Positions 1-9,754 of a stretch of DNA of 64,000 nt are shown here, piece by piece. The notes beneath the pieces were generated by a model. It did not search any database. It was not told the origin of the DNA and worked only from the letters and a program-made list of their open reading frames with translations. The position numbers and the translations under genes were made by a program. Each line of letters starts with the position of its first letter. The first letter of the stretch is position 1. Source of the stretch: CABZJG01 sp902512685 (lineage in GTDB: Bacteria > Pseudomonadota > Alphaproteobacteria > Rhodobacterales > Rhodobacteraceae); assembly GCA_051201605.1 (NCBI GenBank), contig CP179201.1, positions 2,604,001 to 2,668,000 of the forward strand, given 5' to 3'.

Positions 1-1
1 C

Positions 2-982
2 CACTTTGAACGTGGTAAACTGCTTCTGACGGGCGTGCAGGTCATGGTGGTAGATGAAGCGGACCGAATGCTTGATATGGGCTTTATTCCAGATATCGAG
101 CGCATTTTCGGACTGACGCCTTTTACCCGTCAAACGCTTTTCTTCAGCGCCACAATGGCACCCGAGATTGAGCGTATCACCAATACCTTTCTGTCTGCAC
201 CAACGCGGATTGAAGTGGCTCGCCAAGCCACTGCATCGGAAACTATCGAACAAGCGGTGGTGATGTTTAAAGCTTCGCGCCGCGAACGTGAAGGCAGCGA
301 AAAAAGGGCTGTTTTACGTGCCCTGATTGAGGGTGAAGGTGATGGATGCACCAATGCGATTGTATTTTGCAATCGCAAAACAGATGTGGATATCTGCGCT
401 AAATCGCTGAAAAAATACGGCTATGACGCAGAACCAATCCATGGTGATCTTGATCAAAGCCAGCGTACCAGGACACTTGACGGCTTTCGTGAAGGCAACA
501 TTCGGATTTTGGTTGCCTCAGATGTGGCGGCACGTGGTCTTGATGTGCCATCAGTGAGCCATGTGTTTAACTTTGATGTGCCCAGCCACGCCGAGGACTA
601 TGTACATAGGATCGGACGAACTGGGCGGGCGGGTCGCGACGGAAAAGCCATGATGATCTGCGCAAAGCGCGACGAGAAAAACTTTGATGCAATCGAAAAG
701 CTCATTCAAAAAGAAATACCGCGGATAGAAAACCCTATTGCACAGACGGATGAGCCACAAACGCATGCCAAGCCTCGTGGATCCAAGGCAGCCTCTGAAG
801 CTGAAAAGTCAAAAAGAAATTCTGAAAAACAAGCCGTGCAAAATGAGCCGAGCGAAAAAGTTGCGCCTCAGTCAAAAGACCGCAATCGTGGCCGCAAGAA
901 CCAGTCGCATACAGTCAAAGGCATGGGGGACCACATGCCAAGCTTTATCGCATTGAGCTTTGAAGACCGGCGGGCAAATTAA
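2..982 (+). CDS. DEAD-box ATP-dependent RNA helicase (3' part, start outside window)
   Basis: Partial gene; the reading frame is open from base 2, so the N-terminus (Q motif, Walker A) lies upstream. The fragment begins just before motif II (VVDEADRMLDMGF) and continues through motif III (SAT), motif V (ASDVAARGLD) and motif VI (HRIGRTGRAGR), so both RecA-like domains are represented. The C-terminal ~100 residues are lysine/glutamine-rich and probably disordered RNA-binding tail, ending in a short conserved-looking segment (PSFIALSFEDR). Family members unwind structured RNA in ribosome assembly or mRNA decay. It is convergent with ribonuclease J, with a gap of about 50 bp. It is of the RhlE/SrmB type, but the exact subfamily cannot be set from this fragment. 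Confidence 0.93.
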   Translation, partial: HFERGKLLLTGVQVMVVDEADRMLDMGFIPDIERIFGLTPFTRQTLFFSATMAPEIERITNTFLSAPTRIEVARQATASETIEQAVVMFKASRREREGSEKRAVLRALIEGEGDGCTNAIVFCNRKTDVDICAKSLKKYGYDAEPIHGDLDQSQRTRTLDGFREGNIRILVASDVAARGLDVPSVSHVFNFDVPSHAEDYVHRIGRTGRAGRDGKAMMICAKRDEKNFDAIEKLIQKEIPRIENPIAQTDEPQTHAKPRGSKAASEAEKSKRNSEKQAVQNEPSEKVAPQSKDRNRGRKNQSHTVKGMGDHMPSFIALSFEDRRAN

Positions 983-998
983 TCTTTTCACCGCCGGT
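966..998. terminator. Perfect 8-bp hairpin over the helicase stop codon
   Basis: ACCGGCGG (966-973) pairs perfectly with CCGCCGGT (991-998) across a 17-nt loop that contains the helicase stop codon. It sits between two convergent genes (helicase, rnj). There is no clear U-tract on either strand, so it is not a textbook intrinsic terminator; it could be a bidirectional 3'-end stabilising hairpin. Confidence 0.4.
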
Positions 999-1036
999 AC
1001 AGTCATCTTGCCTTATAAAAACCGCGGATAGCTGCG

Positions 1037-2704
1037 TTACATCAGCCGGCTGACGATCACGGTCACTTCGGGTTTTTTACCAATTTCCGAAAAACATGTT
1101 TGCCGCGCGATGCGCTTCACTTCTTTTTCCAACGCATCATCATCCGCTTTGGTTTTTCTGCCAGCGCGGCCAATATACTGACTAAGGTCTTCTTCCAAAG
1201 CATCAACCAAAGGCGCGGAAGACACCCCAATTTCCGCCAGACCGCTAATTTCTGCCCATGGCTCTCCGAGCATTTCATTGTCTTCATCTAAAATGACATT
1301 AACCACAACATGACCGTTTAATGCCATTCGGATGCGATTTCGCACCACGCCGTCCAGCGCGCCTACCTGAACCGAGCCGTCTAAATAGCGCCGCCCGGTT
1401 TCAATATATTCAGCTACCTTTGGGGCCTTACCTGACAAATCAAGCATCATACCATTGACGCAGATAACCGAACTAATACCGCTTTGCGTCGCCAGTTTAC
1501 TGTGCTCGCGCAAATGGCGGTGCTCTCCATGCATGGGAATAATCATCTGCGGTTGCACAAGAGAATGGATTTTTTGCAAATCCGGCCGGTTGGCATGCCC
1601 CGAGACATGATAGAGCCCGGAATCATCATCAACCACATCAACGCCCATTTCAGAAAACTGATTGATAATCCGGATTACACCGCGCTCATTGCCGGGAATT
1701 GTTTTTGACGAAAATAGGAAAAGATCCCCTTCTTTAAGCTTGATACCCTGAAATTTTCCATTGGCAAGCTGGGCACTGGCCGCACGGCGTTCGCCTTGGC
1801 TGCCGGTGACCAAAAGCATCAGGTCCTGACGGGGGATTTGCTGTGCATCTTCACTGCTGACAACCGTTGGAAAATCAGTAAGAACCCCGGTTTCAAGCGC
1901 GGCTTCAATCATGCGGCGCATGGCCCGCCCCATCAGGCAGATCGAGCGGCCAGCGCGCACGCCCGCGTCAGCAAGGGTTTTAACCCGCGCGACATTACTG
2001 GCAAAGGTTGTCGCAACCACCATGTTTGGCGCGTTTGAGATCAGCTCTTCGATGTCTTGGGCCAGACTGGCCTCGGATCGGCCTTCATGGGTTGAGAATA
2101 CATTTGTACTATCGCAAATAAGCGCTTTCACACCGCTCTTTGCAACCTCGGCCCACAGCTCTGCATCAAACGGCTCGCCAACCACGGGTGTTTCATCAAG
2201 TTTAAAGTCCCCACTGTGGATCAACCTGCCTTCGGGAGTGTCGATTACCAAAGCACTGCTTTCGGGGATAGAATGCGATATGGGCAGAAAACCCACTTCG
2301 AAGGGACCCGCTTGAATGGTATCGGGCCATTTCGATGCGGTCGTGATGGCTTTTTCAGAATGTCCAAACTCATCCATTTTTCGCCGTGCAATGTTTGCTG
2401 TAAACGCGCGGGCATAAACCGGTGCACCCAGATCGTTCCATAGGTGGCCGAGCGCTCCAACATGATCTTCATGTGCGTGAGTGATAAAAATCGCTTCGAT
2501 CTGGTTGCGACGTTCTTTCAACCACGCAATATCGGGCAAAATCAAATCAACACCAGGGGTGCCATCCATATCTGGAAATGTCACGCCTAGGTCGACAACA
2601 ATCAACCGCTCTTGCCCGACGGGTCCATATCCGTAAACATAGGCATTCATGCCAATTTCACCAGCTCCGCCAAGCGGCAGATAGATCAAACGATCACTGC
2701 TCAT
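1037..2704 (-). CDS. rnj: Ribonuclease J
   Basis: 555 residues, the usual length for bacterial RNase J, a metallo-beta-lactamase/beta-CASP nuclease with 5'-3' exonuclease and endonuclease activity in mRNA turnover and rRNA 5' maturation. The zinc-binding motif HAHEDH is at residues 76-81, preceded by the LGGAGEIGMN start typical of the family; later metal and beta-CASP motifs (HSIPESSAL, HSGDFKLD, VSGHANRPDL, PMHGEHRH) are all visible. It is the last gene of the nuo-birA-coaX-rnj string; coaX stops 9 bp upstream, so the two are probably co-transcribed. This placement after coaX is common in Rhodobacteraceae. Confidence 0.97.
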   Translation of the reverse strand: MSSDRLIYLPLGGAGEIGMNAYVYGYGPVGQERLIVVDLGVTFPDMDGTPGVDLILPDIAWLKERRNQIEAIFITHAHEDHVGALGHLWNDLGAPVYARAFTANIARRKMDEFGHSEKAITTASKWPDTIQAGPFEVGFLPISHSIPESSALVIDTPEGRLIHSGDFKLDETPVVGEPFDAELWAEVAKSGVKALICDSTNVFSTHEGRSEASLAQDIEELISNAPNMVVATTFASNVARVKTLADAGVRAGRSICLMGRAMRRMIEAALETGVLTDFPTVVSSEDAQQIPRQDLMLLVTGSQGERRAASAQLANGKFQGIKLKEGDLFLFSSKTIPGNERGVIRIINQFSEMGVDVVDDDSGLYHVSGHANRPDLQKIHSLVQPQMIIPMHGEHRHLREHSKLATQSGISSVICVNGMMLDLSGKAPKVAEYIETGRRYLDGSVQVGALDGVVRNRIRMALNGHVVVNVILDEDNEMLGEPWAEISGLAEIGVSSAPLVDALEEDLSQYIGRAGRKTKADDDALEKEVKRIARQTCFSEIGKKPEVTVIVSRLM

Positions 2705-2712
2705 ATGTATTT

Positions 2713-3480
2713 CTATCCTTTGTTATATTTGTGGATTACGGTCAGCCCAAAGCTGGTCAGATCATCCTCGATAAAATCAAAAAGGCCGCTGACCTGAGCA
2801 AAAAGCGGCGCCAACCCACCCGTGCCGATCACCGCCAGTGGTTTTCCATATTCATCTCTTATGCGATCAACCAGCCCTTGGATCAGGCCGGTATACCCCC
2901 AGAAAACACCCGATTGGATACAGGCGATAGTATTGGTGCCTATCACTTTTTCCGGCTGGGTAATATCAACATGGGGCAAAGCGGCCGTGCCAAGGTGCAA
3001 TGCTTCAAGACTTAGGTTAACCCCCGGCGCAATAATACCGCCAATATAGGCCCCGTCTTCTGCCACCATATCAAAATTGGTCGCGGTACCGAAATCGACA
3101 ACCACGCAATTTCCGCCATGCCGATCAAAAGCGCCAGCAACATTGGCCAAGCGGTCTGGACCTATTTTTGTGCCCGGATCAACGCGTGGTGCCACTGGCA
3201 GATTGCACTCAGGCTTGCCCACCACCAAGGGTCGGCAATTAAAGTAGCGGTCGCATAGCACCCGTAGATTAAAGACGACTTTAGGGACGGATGAGGCCAC
3301 GACCACTTCAGATATATCTGCGCATAATTTCTGGGCGTTCATCAAAGTCGTCAGCCAAACGAAATATTGATCTGCGGTGCGCTGATGCTCTGTGACGGTG
3401 CGCCAAGTGGCAACGAACTTATCCCCATCCCATATGGAAAATATGGTGTTGGTGTTCCCGCAATCAATCGTCAGTAACAT
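2713..3480 (-). CDS. coaX: Type III pantothenate kinase
   Basis: 255 residues. It catalyses the first step of coenzyme A synthesis, ATP-dependent phosphorylation of pantothenate, in the cytosol. The N-terminus has the ASKHA-fold phosphate-1 motif (DCGNTNTIF, residues 6-14); GPDRLAN near residue 107 and VVDFGTATNFD near 130 are characteristic of CoaX, and the C-terminal IGTGGLAPLF corresponds to the adenosine-binding motif. It lies between birA and rnj in the tail of the nuo transcription unit, with 11 bp to birA. Type III enzymes are generally insensitive to CoA feedback and need a monovalent cation (family knowledge). Confidence 0.96.
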   Translation of the reverse strand: MLLTIDCGNTNTIFSIWDGDKFVATWRTVTEHQRTADQYFVWLTTLMNAQKLCADISEVVVASSVPKVVFNLRVLCDRYFNCRPLVVGKPECNLPVAPRVDPGTKIGPDRLANVAGAFDRHGGNCVVVDFGTATNFDMVAEDGAYIGGIIAPGVNLSLEALHLGTAALPHVDITQPEKVIGTNTIACIQSGVFWGYTGLIQGLVDRIRDEYGKPLAVIGTGGLAPLFAQVSGLFDFIEDDLTSFGLTVIHKYNKG

Positions 3481-3491
3481 CAGTTTTCCCC

Positions 3492-4244
3492 TTAAAAGAA
3501 CACATCAGCCGCCGCAATGGCCTTTTTGCCGTACGCCGTGTTTAGGATCAAATGCCCTGTCTCGTCGATGGTGTCAAATATTCCGCTTATTTCGCTCTGC
3601 GCGCTGCGGGCAGTCATCGACTCGCCCAAACGGGCGGCACGGGCCAGCCATGCGCGGCGAATAGGCTCAAAACCAAAGGTGGCAAACTGCTCTTCGCAGG
3701 CGGCATAGGACGCGGCCAGAAAATCAAGAAATTCTTCTGCTATCACAGTGGTTCCTGTCACGCCTTTCAGCGATACAGGCGGCATGGACCCCGAAGCAAG
3801 TTGGGATAAGGAAGGCGTTTCAACAAGGTTGACCCCCACTCCGATCGCCAAGGCCGAGCGCCCTGCAGACAGCGGAATAGTTTCCAGCAATATACCCGCA
3901 AGTTTTGCGCCATTAAGCAGCACATCATTTGGCCATTTTAGTGAAAACGCCTCGGCCCGACCGGTGAGCGCAACCAAGGCATCAAAAAGGGCCACAGCAG
4001 CCACAAAAGAACGCAAAACACGGGTTTGGAGGGGATCATCAGGAAACAAAACCAGCGTGGCGGCAAAATTACCCGTCGGGTCGGCCCATTGGCGACCGCC
4101 GCGCCCGCGTCCGTCGGTTTGATTCAGTCCCAAAATCCACGTAGGTGATGATAAAGAGCCTGCAATGCGTGTGGCCTCTGCATTGGTGCTATCCACTGTT
4201 GCCAGCACATGTTTGTTATATCCGAGTGGAAAGTTAGCGGACAA
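3492..4244 (-). CDS. birA: Biotin--[acetyl-CoA-carboxylase] ligase
   Basis: Biotin protein ligase that activates biotin to biotinyl-5'-AMP and transfers it to the lysine of biotin carboxyl carrier domains; the MccA subunit encoded at 20.2-22.1 kb is a likely client. The biotin/ATP-binding loop (GRGRGGRQW) and the KWPNDVLLNG.KLAGILLE motif are clear. There is no N-terminal helix-turn-helix, so it is a group I, non-repressor ligase. Start choice: no ATG is near; the TTG at 4244 overlaps the nuoN stop by 11 bp and gives 250 residues beginning just before the conserved TVDSTNAEA. A TTG at 4301 would add 19 residues overlapping nuoN and looks less likely. Confidence 0.92.
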   Translation of the reverse strand: MSANFPLGYNKHVLATVDSTNAEATRIAGSLSSPTWILGLNQTDGRGRGGRQWADPTGNFAATLVLFPDDPLQTRVLRSFVAAVALFDALVALTGRAEAFSLKWPNDVLLNGAKLAGILLETIPLSAGRSALAIGVGVNLVETPSLSQLASGSMPPVSLKGVTGTTVIAEEFLDFLAASYAACEEQFATFGFEPIRRAWLARAARLGESMTARSAQSEISGIFDTIDETGHLILNTAYGKKAIAAADVFF

Positions 4245-5676
4245 GTGTTGCGGCTGCGGCTTCTGCAGCCCCTTCGATGCCAAACAAGTTTGCAATACCA
4301 ACCACCATGATCAGGGCGGATACAAATAAAACAGTTTGTAAAACCGGCGCTCTTGTGCGGTCCAAATTATCATCCTGATCATCGCCAAAGTACATATAGA
4401 AGACAATTCTAAGATAATAAAATGCCCCGATAACCGATGCAATAACTCCGGCCAGCGCCAACCATGCAAGGCCTGCGTCATAAGCGGCTCTTAAAACGTA
4501 TAGCTTGCCAAAAAAGCCGACCATGGGCGGAACGCCTGCAAGACTAAAGAGCAACACTAACATGGCTATGGCCCGTCCCGGATGCGCGCGTGACAACATG
4601 TGCAGCGCAGAAATATCTGCCACCGGTTGGCCATCTTTTTCCATCAGCAAGATAAAGGCAAAGGTTCCAATGCTCATTGTTACATAAATAGCCATATAGA
4701 TGAGCAAGGCCTGAATACCAAAGGCTGTACCGGCCGCTAGGCCCATCAATGCATAACCCATATGGGCAATCGAAGAGTAGGCCATCAGCCGCTTGATATT
4801 GGTTTGTCCAATCGCGGCGATAGATCCCAGAAACATCGAAAGCAACGACAGCAGAGCGATGATCTGTTGCCAATCGGCAGTAATCCCGCCAAAGGCATCA
4901 TGCATTACCCGTGCAAAAAGCCCAATGGCAGCAACCTTTGGAGCTGTTGCGAAAAATGCAGTGATCGGCGTTGGCGCACCTTCATAGACATCCGGGGTCC
5001 ACATGTGGAAGGGCACAGCCGAAACCTTAAAGGCAAGCCCAGAGCTGATCAGCACCAAGCCAAGCAATAGTCCAAGCGGCGCATGATGATCCCCGGCAGC
5101 GGCAATTATACCAGAAAAGAGGGTCGTGCCAGAATACCCATAGCACAGCGAGGCGCCATACAGCAGCAAGCCCGAAGATAACGCCCCAAGGACGAAGTAT
5201 TTAAGGCCGGCTTCCGTTGATTTCACGCTATCGCGGCGCAAGGATGCAATTACATAAAGCGATAGAGATTGTAGTTCTAGCCCCATATAAAGCGACATTA
5301 AATCGCCCGCCGATACCATCATCATCATGCCAACCACAGCAAGAACGATCAGCAATGGGTATTCAAAGCGCAGCAAGTTACGGCGCAGCATATACTCTTG
5401 GCTCATGACCAAGACAACCGCCGCGGAAATAAGGATCATGATTTTGGAAAACCGGGCAAACCCGTCGTCGACAAACATCCCGCCAAAGGCGGTTTGGCTT
5501 GGCCCGGTTGAGCCTGCAATCCAAAAAGCCAAGAGCGCGAATAATCCGGCCGTCAGCCAGACAAGTAAGGGGGCAAGTTTATCTTTTCCAGAATAAACCG
5601 CACCAACCAAAGCCAGCATCGCATAGAGCGAAAGGATAACCTCTGGCAGGATGATATTCAGATCAGCTTGGATCAT
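4234..5676 (-). CDS. nuoN: NADH-quinone oxidoreductase subunit N
   Basis: 480 residues with about 14 hydrophobic segments; one of the three antiporter-like proton-pumping subunits of the complex I membrane arm. It contains the proton-antiporter domain with the lysine-bearing helix (FKVSAVPFHMWTPDVYEGAPTPITAF) and the broken-helix region around MAYSSIAHMGYALMGL. Last nuo gene in the operon, 17 bp after nuoM, with birA following in overlap. Confidence 0.97.
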   Translation of the reverse strand: MIQADLNIILPEVILSLYAMLALVGAVYSGKDKLAPLLVWLTAGLFALLAFWIAGSTGPSQTAFGGMFVDDGFARFSKIMILISAAVVLVMSQEYMLRRNLLRFEYPLLIVLAVVGMMMMVSAGDLMSLYMGLELQSLSLYVIASLRRDSVKSTEAGLKYFVLGALSSGLLLYGASLCYGYSGTTLFSGIIAAAGDHHAPLGLLLGLVLISSGLAFKVSAVPFHMWTPDVYEGAPTPITAFFATAPKVAAIGLFARVMHDAFGGITADWQQIIALLSLLSMFLGSIAAIGQTNIKRLMAYSSIAHMGYALMGLAAGTAFGIQALLIYMAIYVTMSIGTFAFILLMEKDGQPVADISALHMLSRAHPGRAIAMLVLLFSLAGVPPMVGFFGKLYVLRAAYDAGLAWLALAGVIASVIGAFYYLRIVFYMYFGDDQDDNLDRTRAPVLQTVLFVSALIMVVGIANLFGIEGAAEAAAATLVR

Positions 5677-5693
5677 TTGCCTTTATCTCCTAA

Positions 5694-7241
5694 TTAATGC
5701 GAGGCGGCAATCTGGGTGCCGCGTCCAGCATCCAGTAATGCGGTTTGATAGTTCGAGACCAGAGCTTCTACCGAAGGCCCGATCAGGTCCAAGACCAGAG
5801 CAGGGTAAACCCCAAGCAGTATCGTCATCACCACCAGCGGGGCAAAGACAACCCGTTCGCGAAAGCTCATATCCGTGATACTGCGCAAGCTTTCTTTAAT
5901 CAGATCACCCATCACAACGCGGCGATACAGCCACAGCGCATAGGCTGCGGATAAGATAACGCCGGATGTTGCAAAGAGGGCAACCCAAGTGTTCACTTTG
6001 AAAATGCCCACCAGCGTTAAAAACTCGCCAACAAAACCAGAGGTACCAGGCAGCCCTACATTGGCCATGGTGAACAGCATAAAGATCGCCGCATAGGCGG
6101 GCATCCGGTTGACCAGACCGCCATAGGCATTAATTTCGCGGGTATGCATCCGATCATAGATCACACCAACACATAAAAACAGCGCCCCCGAGATAAAGCC
6201 GTGGCTGAGCATTTGGAAAATAGCGCCGTCAATGCCCTGCTGATTGGCCGCAAAAATGCCCATTGTGACATATCCCATGTGTGCAACCGAGGAATAGGCT
6301 ATGAGCTTTTTCATATCTTCCTGCACCAAAGCCACCAAAGAGGTATAGACAATGGCAATAGCCGAAAGCACAAATACGAAATTTGTCATCACCTCAGAGC
6401 CCACTGGGAACATCGGCAAACTAAAGCGTAAAAATCCATATCCGCCCATTTTCAACAGGATCGCAGCCAGCACAACTGATCCAGCGGTGGGCGCTTGAAC
6501 GTGTGCATCGGGCAGCCAAGTGTGCACCGGCCACATGGGCATTTTAACCGCAAAGCTGGCAAAAAAGGCTAAGAACATCAGGGTTTGCATTCCGCCCACA
6601 ACATGAATGCCAAGCACATTCATATCAGCAAAATCAAATTCATGGATCATCAAAGTTGGAATGTCCGTCGTTCCGGCCTGTGCAAACATTGCGATCATCG
6701 CAATCAACATCAAAACCGACCCTAAGAAGGTATAAAGGAAAAACTTGAACGACGCATACACCCGGTCAGAGCCGCCCCAAATGCCTATTATCAGGAACAT
6801 TGGAATAAGGCCTGCTTCGAAGAACAGATAAAATAGCACCAGATCCAAAGCCATAAAGACGCCAAGCATCAGTGTTTCGAGCAGCAAGAAGGCGATCATG
6901 TATTCCTTGACGCGGGTTTTAACACCCCATGAGGCCGCAATAACCAATGGCATCATAAACGTGGTCAGCATGACGAATAAAATGCTAATCCCGTCCACGC
7001 CCATTTTGTATTGCAGGCCAAGCAGCCATTCGGCCTCTTCCACCATCTGAAATCCGGGATCTGCCGGGTTGAACTGGGCCAGGATCAGCAGTGAGATCAA
7101 AAAGGTTGCACCGGTGGCAAATAGCGCAAAGCGTTTTGCAACAAGCGCGGCCGCCTCGTCTTCGCCGCGGGCAAATATTAACAAAATCACGGCGGAAAGA
7201 GCCGGGGCAAATGTAACGATTGACAGGAGTAAACTATCCAT
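5694..7241 (-). CDS. nuoM: NADH-quinone oxidoreductase subunit M
   Basis: 515 residues, multi-pass antiporter-like subunit of the membrane arm. Diagnostic motifs are the glutamate-bearing TM5 segment (FFEAGLIPMFLIIGIWGG), the lysine helix (KMPMWPVHTWLPDAHVQAPT) and IAYSSVAHMGYV. It is one base from nuoL and 17 bp from nuoN, consistent with tight co-translation. Length and motif content are normal; nothing unusual seen. Confidence 0.97.
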   Translation of the reverse strand: MDSLLLSIVTFAPALSAVILLIFARGEDEAAALVAKRFALFATGATFLISLLILAQFNPADPGFQMVEEAEWLLGLQYKMGVDGISILFVMLTTFMMPLVIAASWGVKTRVKEYMIAFLLLETLMLGVFMALDLVLFYLFFEAGLIPMFLIIGIWGGSDRVYASFKFFLYTFLGSVLMLIAMIAMFAQAGTTDIPTLMIHEFDFADMNVLGIHVVGGMQTLMFLAFFASFAVKMPMWPVHTWLPDAHVQAPTAGSVVLAAILLKMGGYGFLRFSLPMFPVGSEVMTNFVFVLSAIAIVYTSLVALVQEDMKKLIAYSSVAHMGYVTMGIFAANQQGIDGAIFQMLSHGFISGALFLCVGVIYDRMHTREINAYGGLVNRMPAYAAIFMLFTMANVGLPGTSGFVGEFLTLVGIFKVNTWVALFATSGVILSAAYALWLYRRVVMGDLIKESLRSITDMSFRERVVFAPLVVMTILLGVYPALVLDLIGPSVEALVSNYQTALLDAGRGTQIAASH

Positions 7242-7242
7242 A

Positions 7243-9405
7243 TCAGTTTCCCCCTCCGATAAAGCTCATCCAGGTGACAAGCACAACGATGCCGATGACC
7301 ATCGCAAAGGCGTAGGTAAAGATGTAACCAGACTGTGCCCGTCCTGCGAGACGGGTGAAAAACGGCACAATACCCATTGCAATTCCATTGATTGTCCCGT
7401 CAATGACGCCGCCATCACCCCGGCGCCAAAGAAACCGCCCCAAGGCTTTTGCCGGCCGCACAAAAATCGCATCATAAATCTCGTCAAAGTACCATTTGTT
7501 CAGCAAAAACAGATAAAGAGGTCGATTGTTATCGGCCAAACGCGCGGGCATTTTAGGATCCCATATATAAAACCAGAACGCGGTTATAAATCCGATTAGC
7601 ATGGCCACAAAGGGGCTGACCTTGACCCAAGTGGGTGCATGGTGCGCCTCGTCCATGACATGGTTGTCTGGGCCCATAAAGATAGCCCCTTCTGGCGCTG
7701 CTGGATGCAAGTCATCGGCCGCATGCGCTTTGTCGTGATGCCCGGCATCTGCATGCGCATCGCTTTCGTGCGCCTTATCATCGTGCGCCTTATCATCATG
7801 GGCGGCGCCGTGATCGCCGGATGCTGCGCCATGCCCATCGTCATGACCCTCGTCATGGCTAGCTTCCACGTGATGATCCGGAATTCCAAAGAACTTATTG
7901 ACCTGCGAATGATCGCCAAAAAAGCTGCTGTACCAGACCATACCTGAAAAGACAGCGCCAAGCGCCAACACACCAAGCGGTATCAACATGACCTTCGGGC
8001 TTTCATGCGCGTGATCATGGGTGTGCGCATCGCCGCGCGGCGTTCCATAGAATGTCATGAATATAAGCCGCCAGCTGTAGAACGATGTAAACAGTGCCGC
8101 GACCACCAAAAGCCAGAAGGCGCCGCCGCCGGCCGTGCCGGCCCAAGCGCTTTCAATCACTGCGTCTTTGGATAAAAAGCCTGCAAAGCCGATATGGGTC
8201 AGCGGTATTCCTACGCCGGTAATAGCCAAAGTCCCGATCATCATGGCCCCGAATGTATAAGGGATTTTTTTGCGCAACCCGCCATAGTTGCGCATGTCTT
8301 GTTCATGGTGCATGGCATGAATGACCGATCCGGCCCCCAAAAACAGCATGGCTTTGAAAAATGCGTGGGTGAAAAGATGGAACATCGCCACCGAATAAAC
8401 CCCAACACCCGCAGCAACAAACATATAGCCAAGCTGCGAGCATGTTGAATAGGCAATCACCCGTTTGATATCGTTTTGAACAAGCCCCACGGTGGCAGCA
8501 AAAAACGCGGTGAAGGCACCAACTATGGTCACAAAACTAAGCGCTGCAGGCGCGTATTCCATCAGCGGTGACATCCGGCAGACCAAAAAGACGCCCGCTG
8601 TCACCATGGTTGCTGCGTGGATCAAAGCCGAAACCGGTGTCGGCCCTTCCATCGCATCGGGCAGCCATGTGTGCAAAAACAGCTGTGCTGATTTTCCCAT
8701 AGCGCCAATAAAAAGCAAAAAGGCTAATAGATTAGCCGCATTCCATTCGGTCCACAGGAAATGCAATTGGGTTTCCGCCAGCTGCGGCGCAGCTGCAAAA
8801 ACATCGTCTAGTTTGATGCTGTCAGTCAGGTAAAAAAGCCCAAAAATACCAAGCGCGAACCCAAAGTCTCCGACACGGTTAACCACAAAGGCTTTGATCG
8901 CTGCGGCGTTGGCGCTGGGTTTGCGGTAGTAGAAACCGATCAGCAGATATGAGGCCACGCCCACGCCTTCCCACCCAAAAAACATCTGCAACAGATTGTC
9001 AGAGGTTACCAGCATCAACATTGCAAAGGTGAAAAACGAAAGGTAAGCAAAGAAGCGTGGCTTATAGCTTTCGCCCTCTTTCCATTGGGGATCGTGATCC
9101 ATGTAGCCAAAGCTATAAAGGTGCACCAGCGCGGACACTGTTGTGACCACGATCAGCATAATGGCTGTCATGCGATCCAAACGGATTGACCAGTTGGTAC
9201 TTAACGCACCGCTTTCAATCCACCGCAAAATTTCAATATGCTGCGTACCCGCATCGAGGGTTAGAAAAACAATCCAGCTCAGAAAGCAGGACAGGAACAG
9301 CAACCCCGTGGTCACCACCTGCGCGCCCGTTTCGCCAATAAACCGCCAGCCAAAGCCACCAATAAGCGCCCCAATGAACGGGGCAAAGAGAATGATATGT
9401 TCCAT
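7243..9405 (-). CDS. nuoL: NADH-quinone oxidoreductase subunit L, with His/Asp-rich loop
   Basis: 720 residues, longer than the E. coli protein (613). The distal antiporter-like subunit, which also carries the long lateral helix HL at its C-terminus. The core motifs (FFGWEGVGVASYLLIGFYY, SAQLFLHTWLPDAMEGPTPVSALIHAATMV, IAYSTCSQLGYM) are intact. The extra length is largely a histidine-, aspartate- and alanine-rich segment at about residues 508-572 (DNA about 7690-7880) with repeated AHDDK-type units, placed between two hydrophobic segments. Similar His-rich insertions are known in NuoL of other Rhodobacteraceae; a role in proton or metal buffering at the membrane surface is only inference. Confidence 0.96.
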   Translation of the reverse strand: MEHIILFAPFIGALIGGFGWRFIGETGAQVVTTGLLFLSCFLSWIVFLTLDAGTQHIEILRWIESGALSTNWSIRLDRMTAIMLIVVTTVSALVHLYSFGYMDHDPQWKEGESYKPRFFAYLSFFTFAMLMLVTSDNLLQMFFGWEGVGVASYLLIGFYYRKPSANAAAIKAFVVNRVGDFGFALGIFGLFYLTDSIKLDDVFAAAPQLAETQLHFLWTEWNAANLLAFLLFIGAMGKSAQLFLHTWLPDAMEGPTPVSALIHAATMVTAGVFLVCRMSPLMEYAPAALSFVTIVGAFTAFFAATVGLVQNDIKRVIAYSTCSQLGYMFVAAGVGVYSVAMFHLFTHAFFKAMLFLGAGSVIHAMHHEQDMRNYGGLRKKIPYTFGAMMIGTLAITGVGIPLTHIGFAGFLSKDAVIESAWAGTAGGGAFWLLVVAALFTSFYSWRLIFMTFYGTPRGDAHTHDHAHESPKVMLIPLGVLALGAVFSGMVWYSSFFGDHSQVNKFFGIPDHHVEASHDEGHDDGHGAASGDHGAAHDDKAHDDKAHESDAHADAGHHDKAHAADDLHPAAPEGAIFMGPDNHVMDEAHHAPTWVKVSPFVAMLIGFITAFWFYIWDPKMPARLADNNRPLYLFLLNKWYFDEIYDAIFVRPAKALGRFLWRRGDGGVIDGTINGIAMGIVPFFTRLAGRAQSGYIFTYAFAMVIGIVVLVTWMSFIGGGN

Positions 9406-9411
9406 CTTTGC

Positions 9412-9717
9412 CTACCCTTTCATGACATTGACGTCTTCAACCGCAATAGTGCCTCGGTTGCGGAAAAAACTAACCAGAATAGCCAAGCCAATAGCCGCCT
9501 CTGCCGCTGCGACGGTCAAAACGAAAAGCGTAAAGACCTGCCCGACCAAGTCGCCAAGAAAACTGGAAAAGGCGACAAGATTGATGTTCACTGACAGCAG
9601 CATAAGCTCAATCGACATCAACAAGATGATGACATTCTTCCGGTTCAGGAAGATCCCAAAGATACCGATGACGAAAAGCGTGGCCGCCACCGTCAGGTAA
9701 TGTTCTAAACCAACCAT
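9412..9717 (-). CDS. nuoK: NADH-quinone oxidoreductase subunit K
   Basis: 101 residues, three transmembrane helices; the membrane-arm subunit homologous to mitochondrial ND4L. The two conserved membrane glutamates are present (MSIELMLLSVNINLV and AAAEAAIGLAILV), which carry the proton path between NuoJ and NuoN. Six bases separate it from nuoL. Length is exactly that of the family. Confidence 0.97.
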   Translation of the reverse strand: MVGLEHYLTVAATLFVIGIFGIFLNRKNVIILLMSIELMLLSVNINLVAFSSFLGDLVGQVFTLFVLTVAAAEAAIGLAILVSFFRNRGTIAVEDVNVMKG

Positions 9718-9754
9718 AATTTCCTCGGTCTTCCTTGTCCTATGCAGCGCAGGC

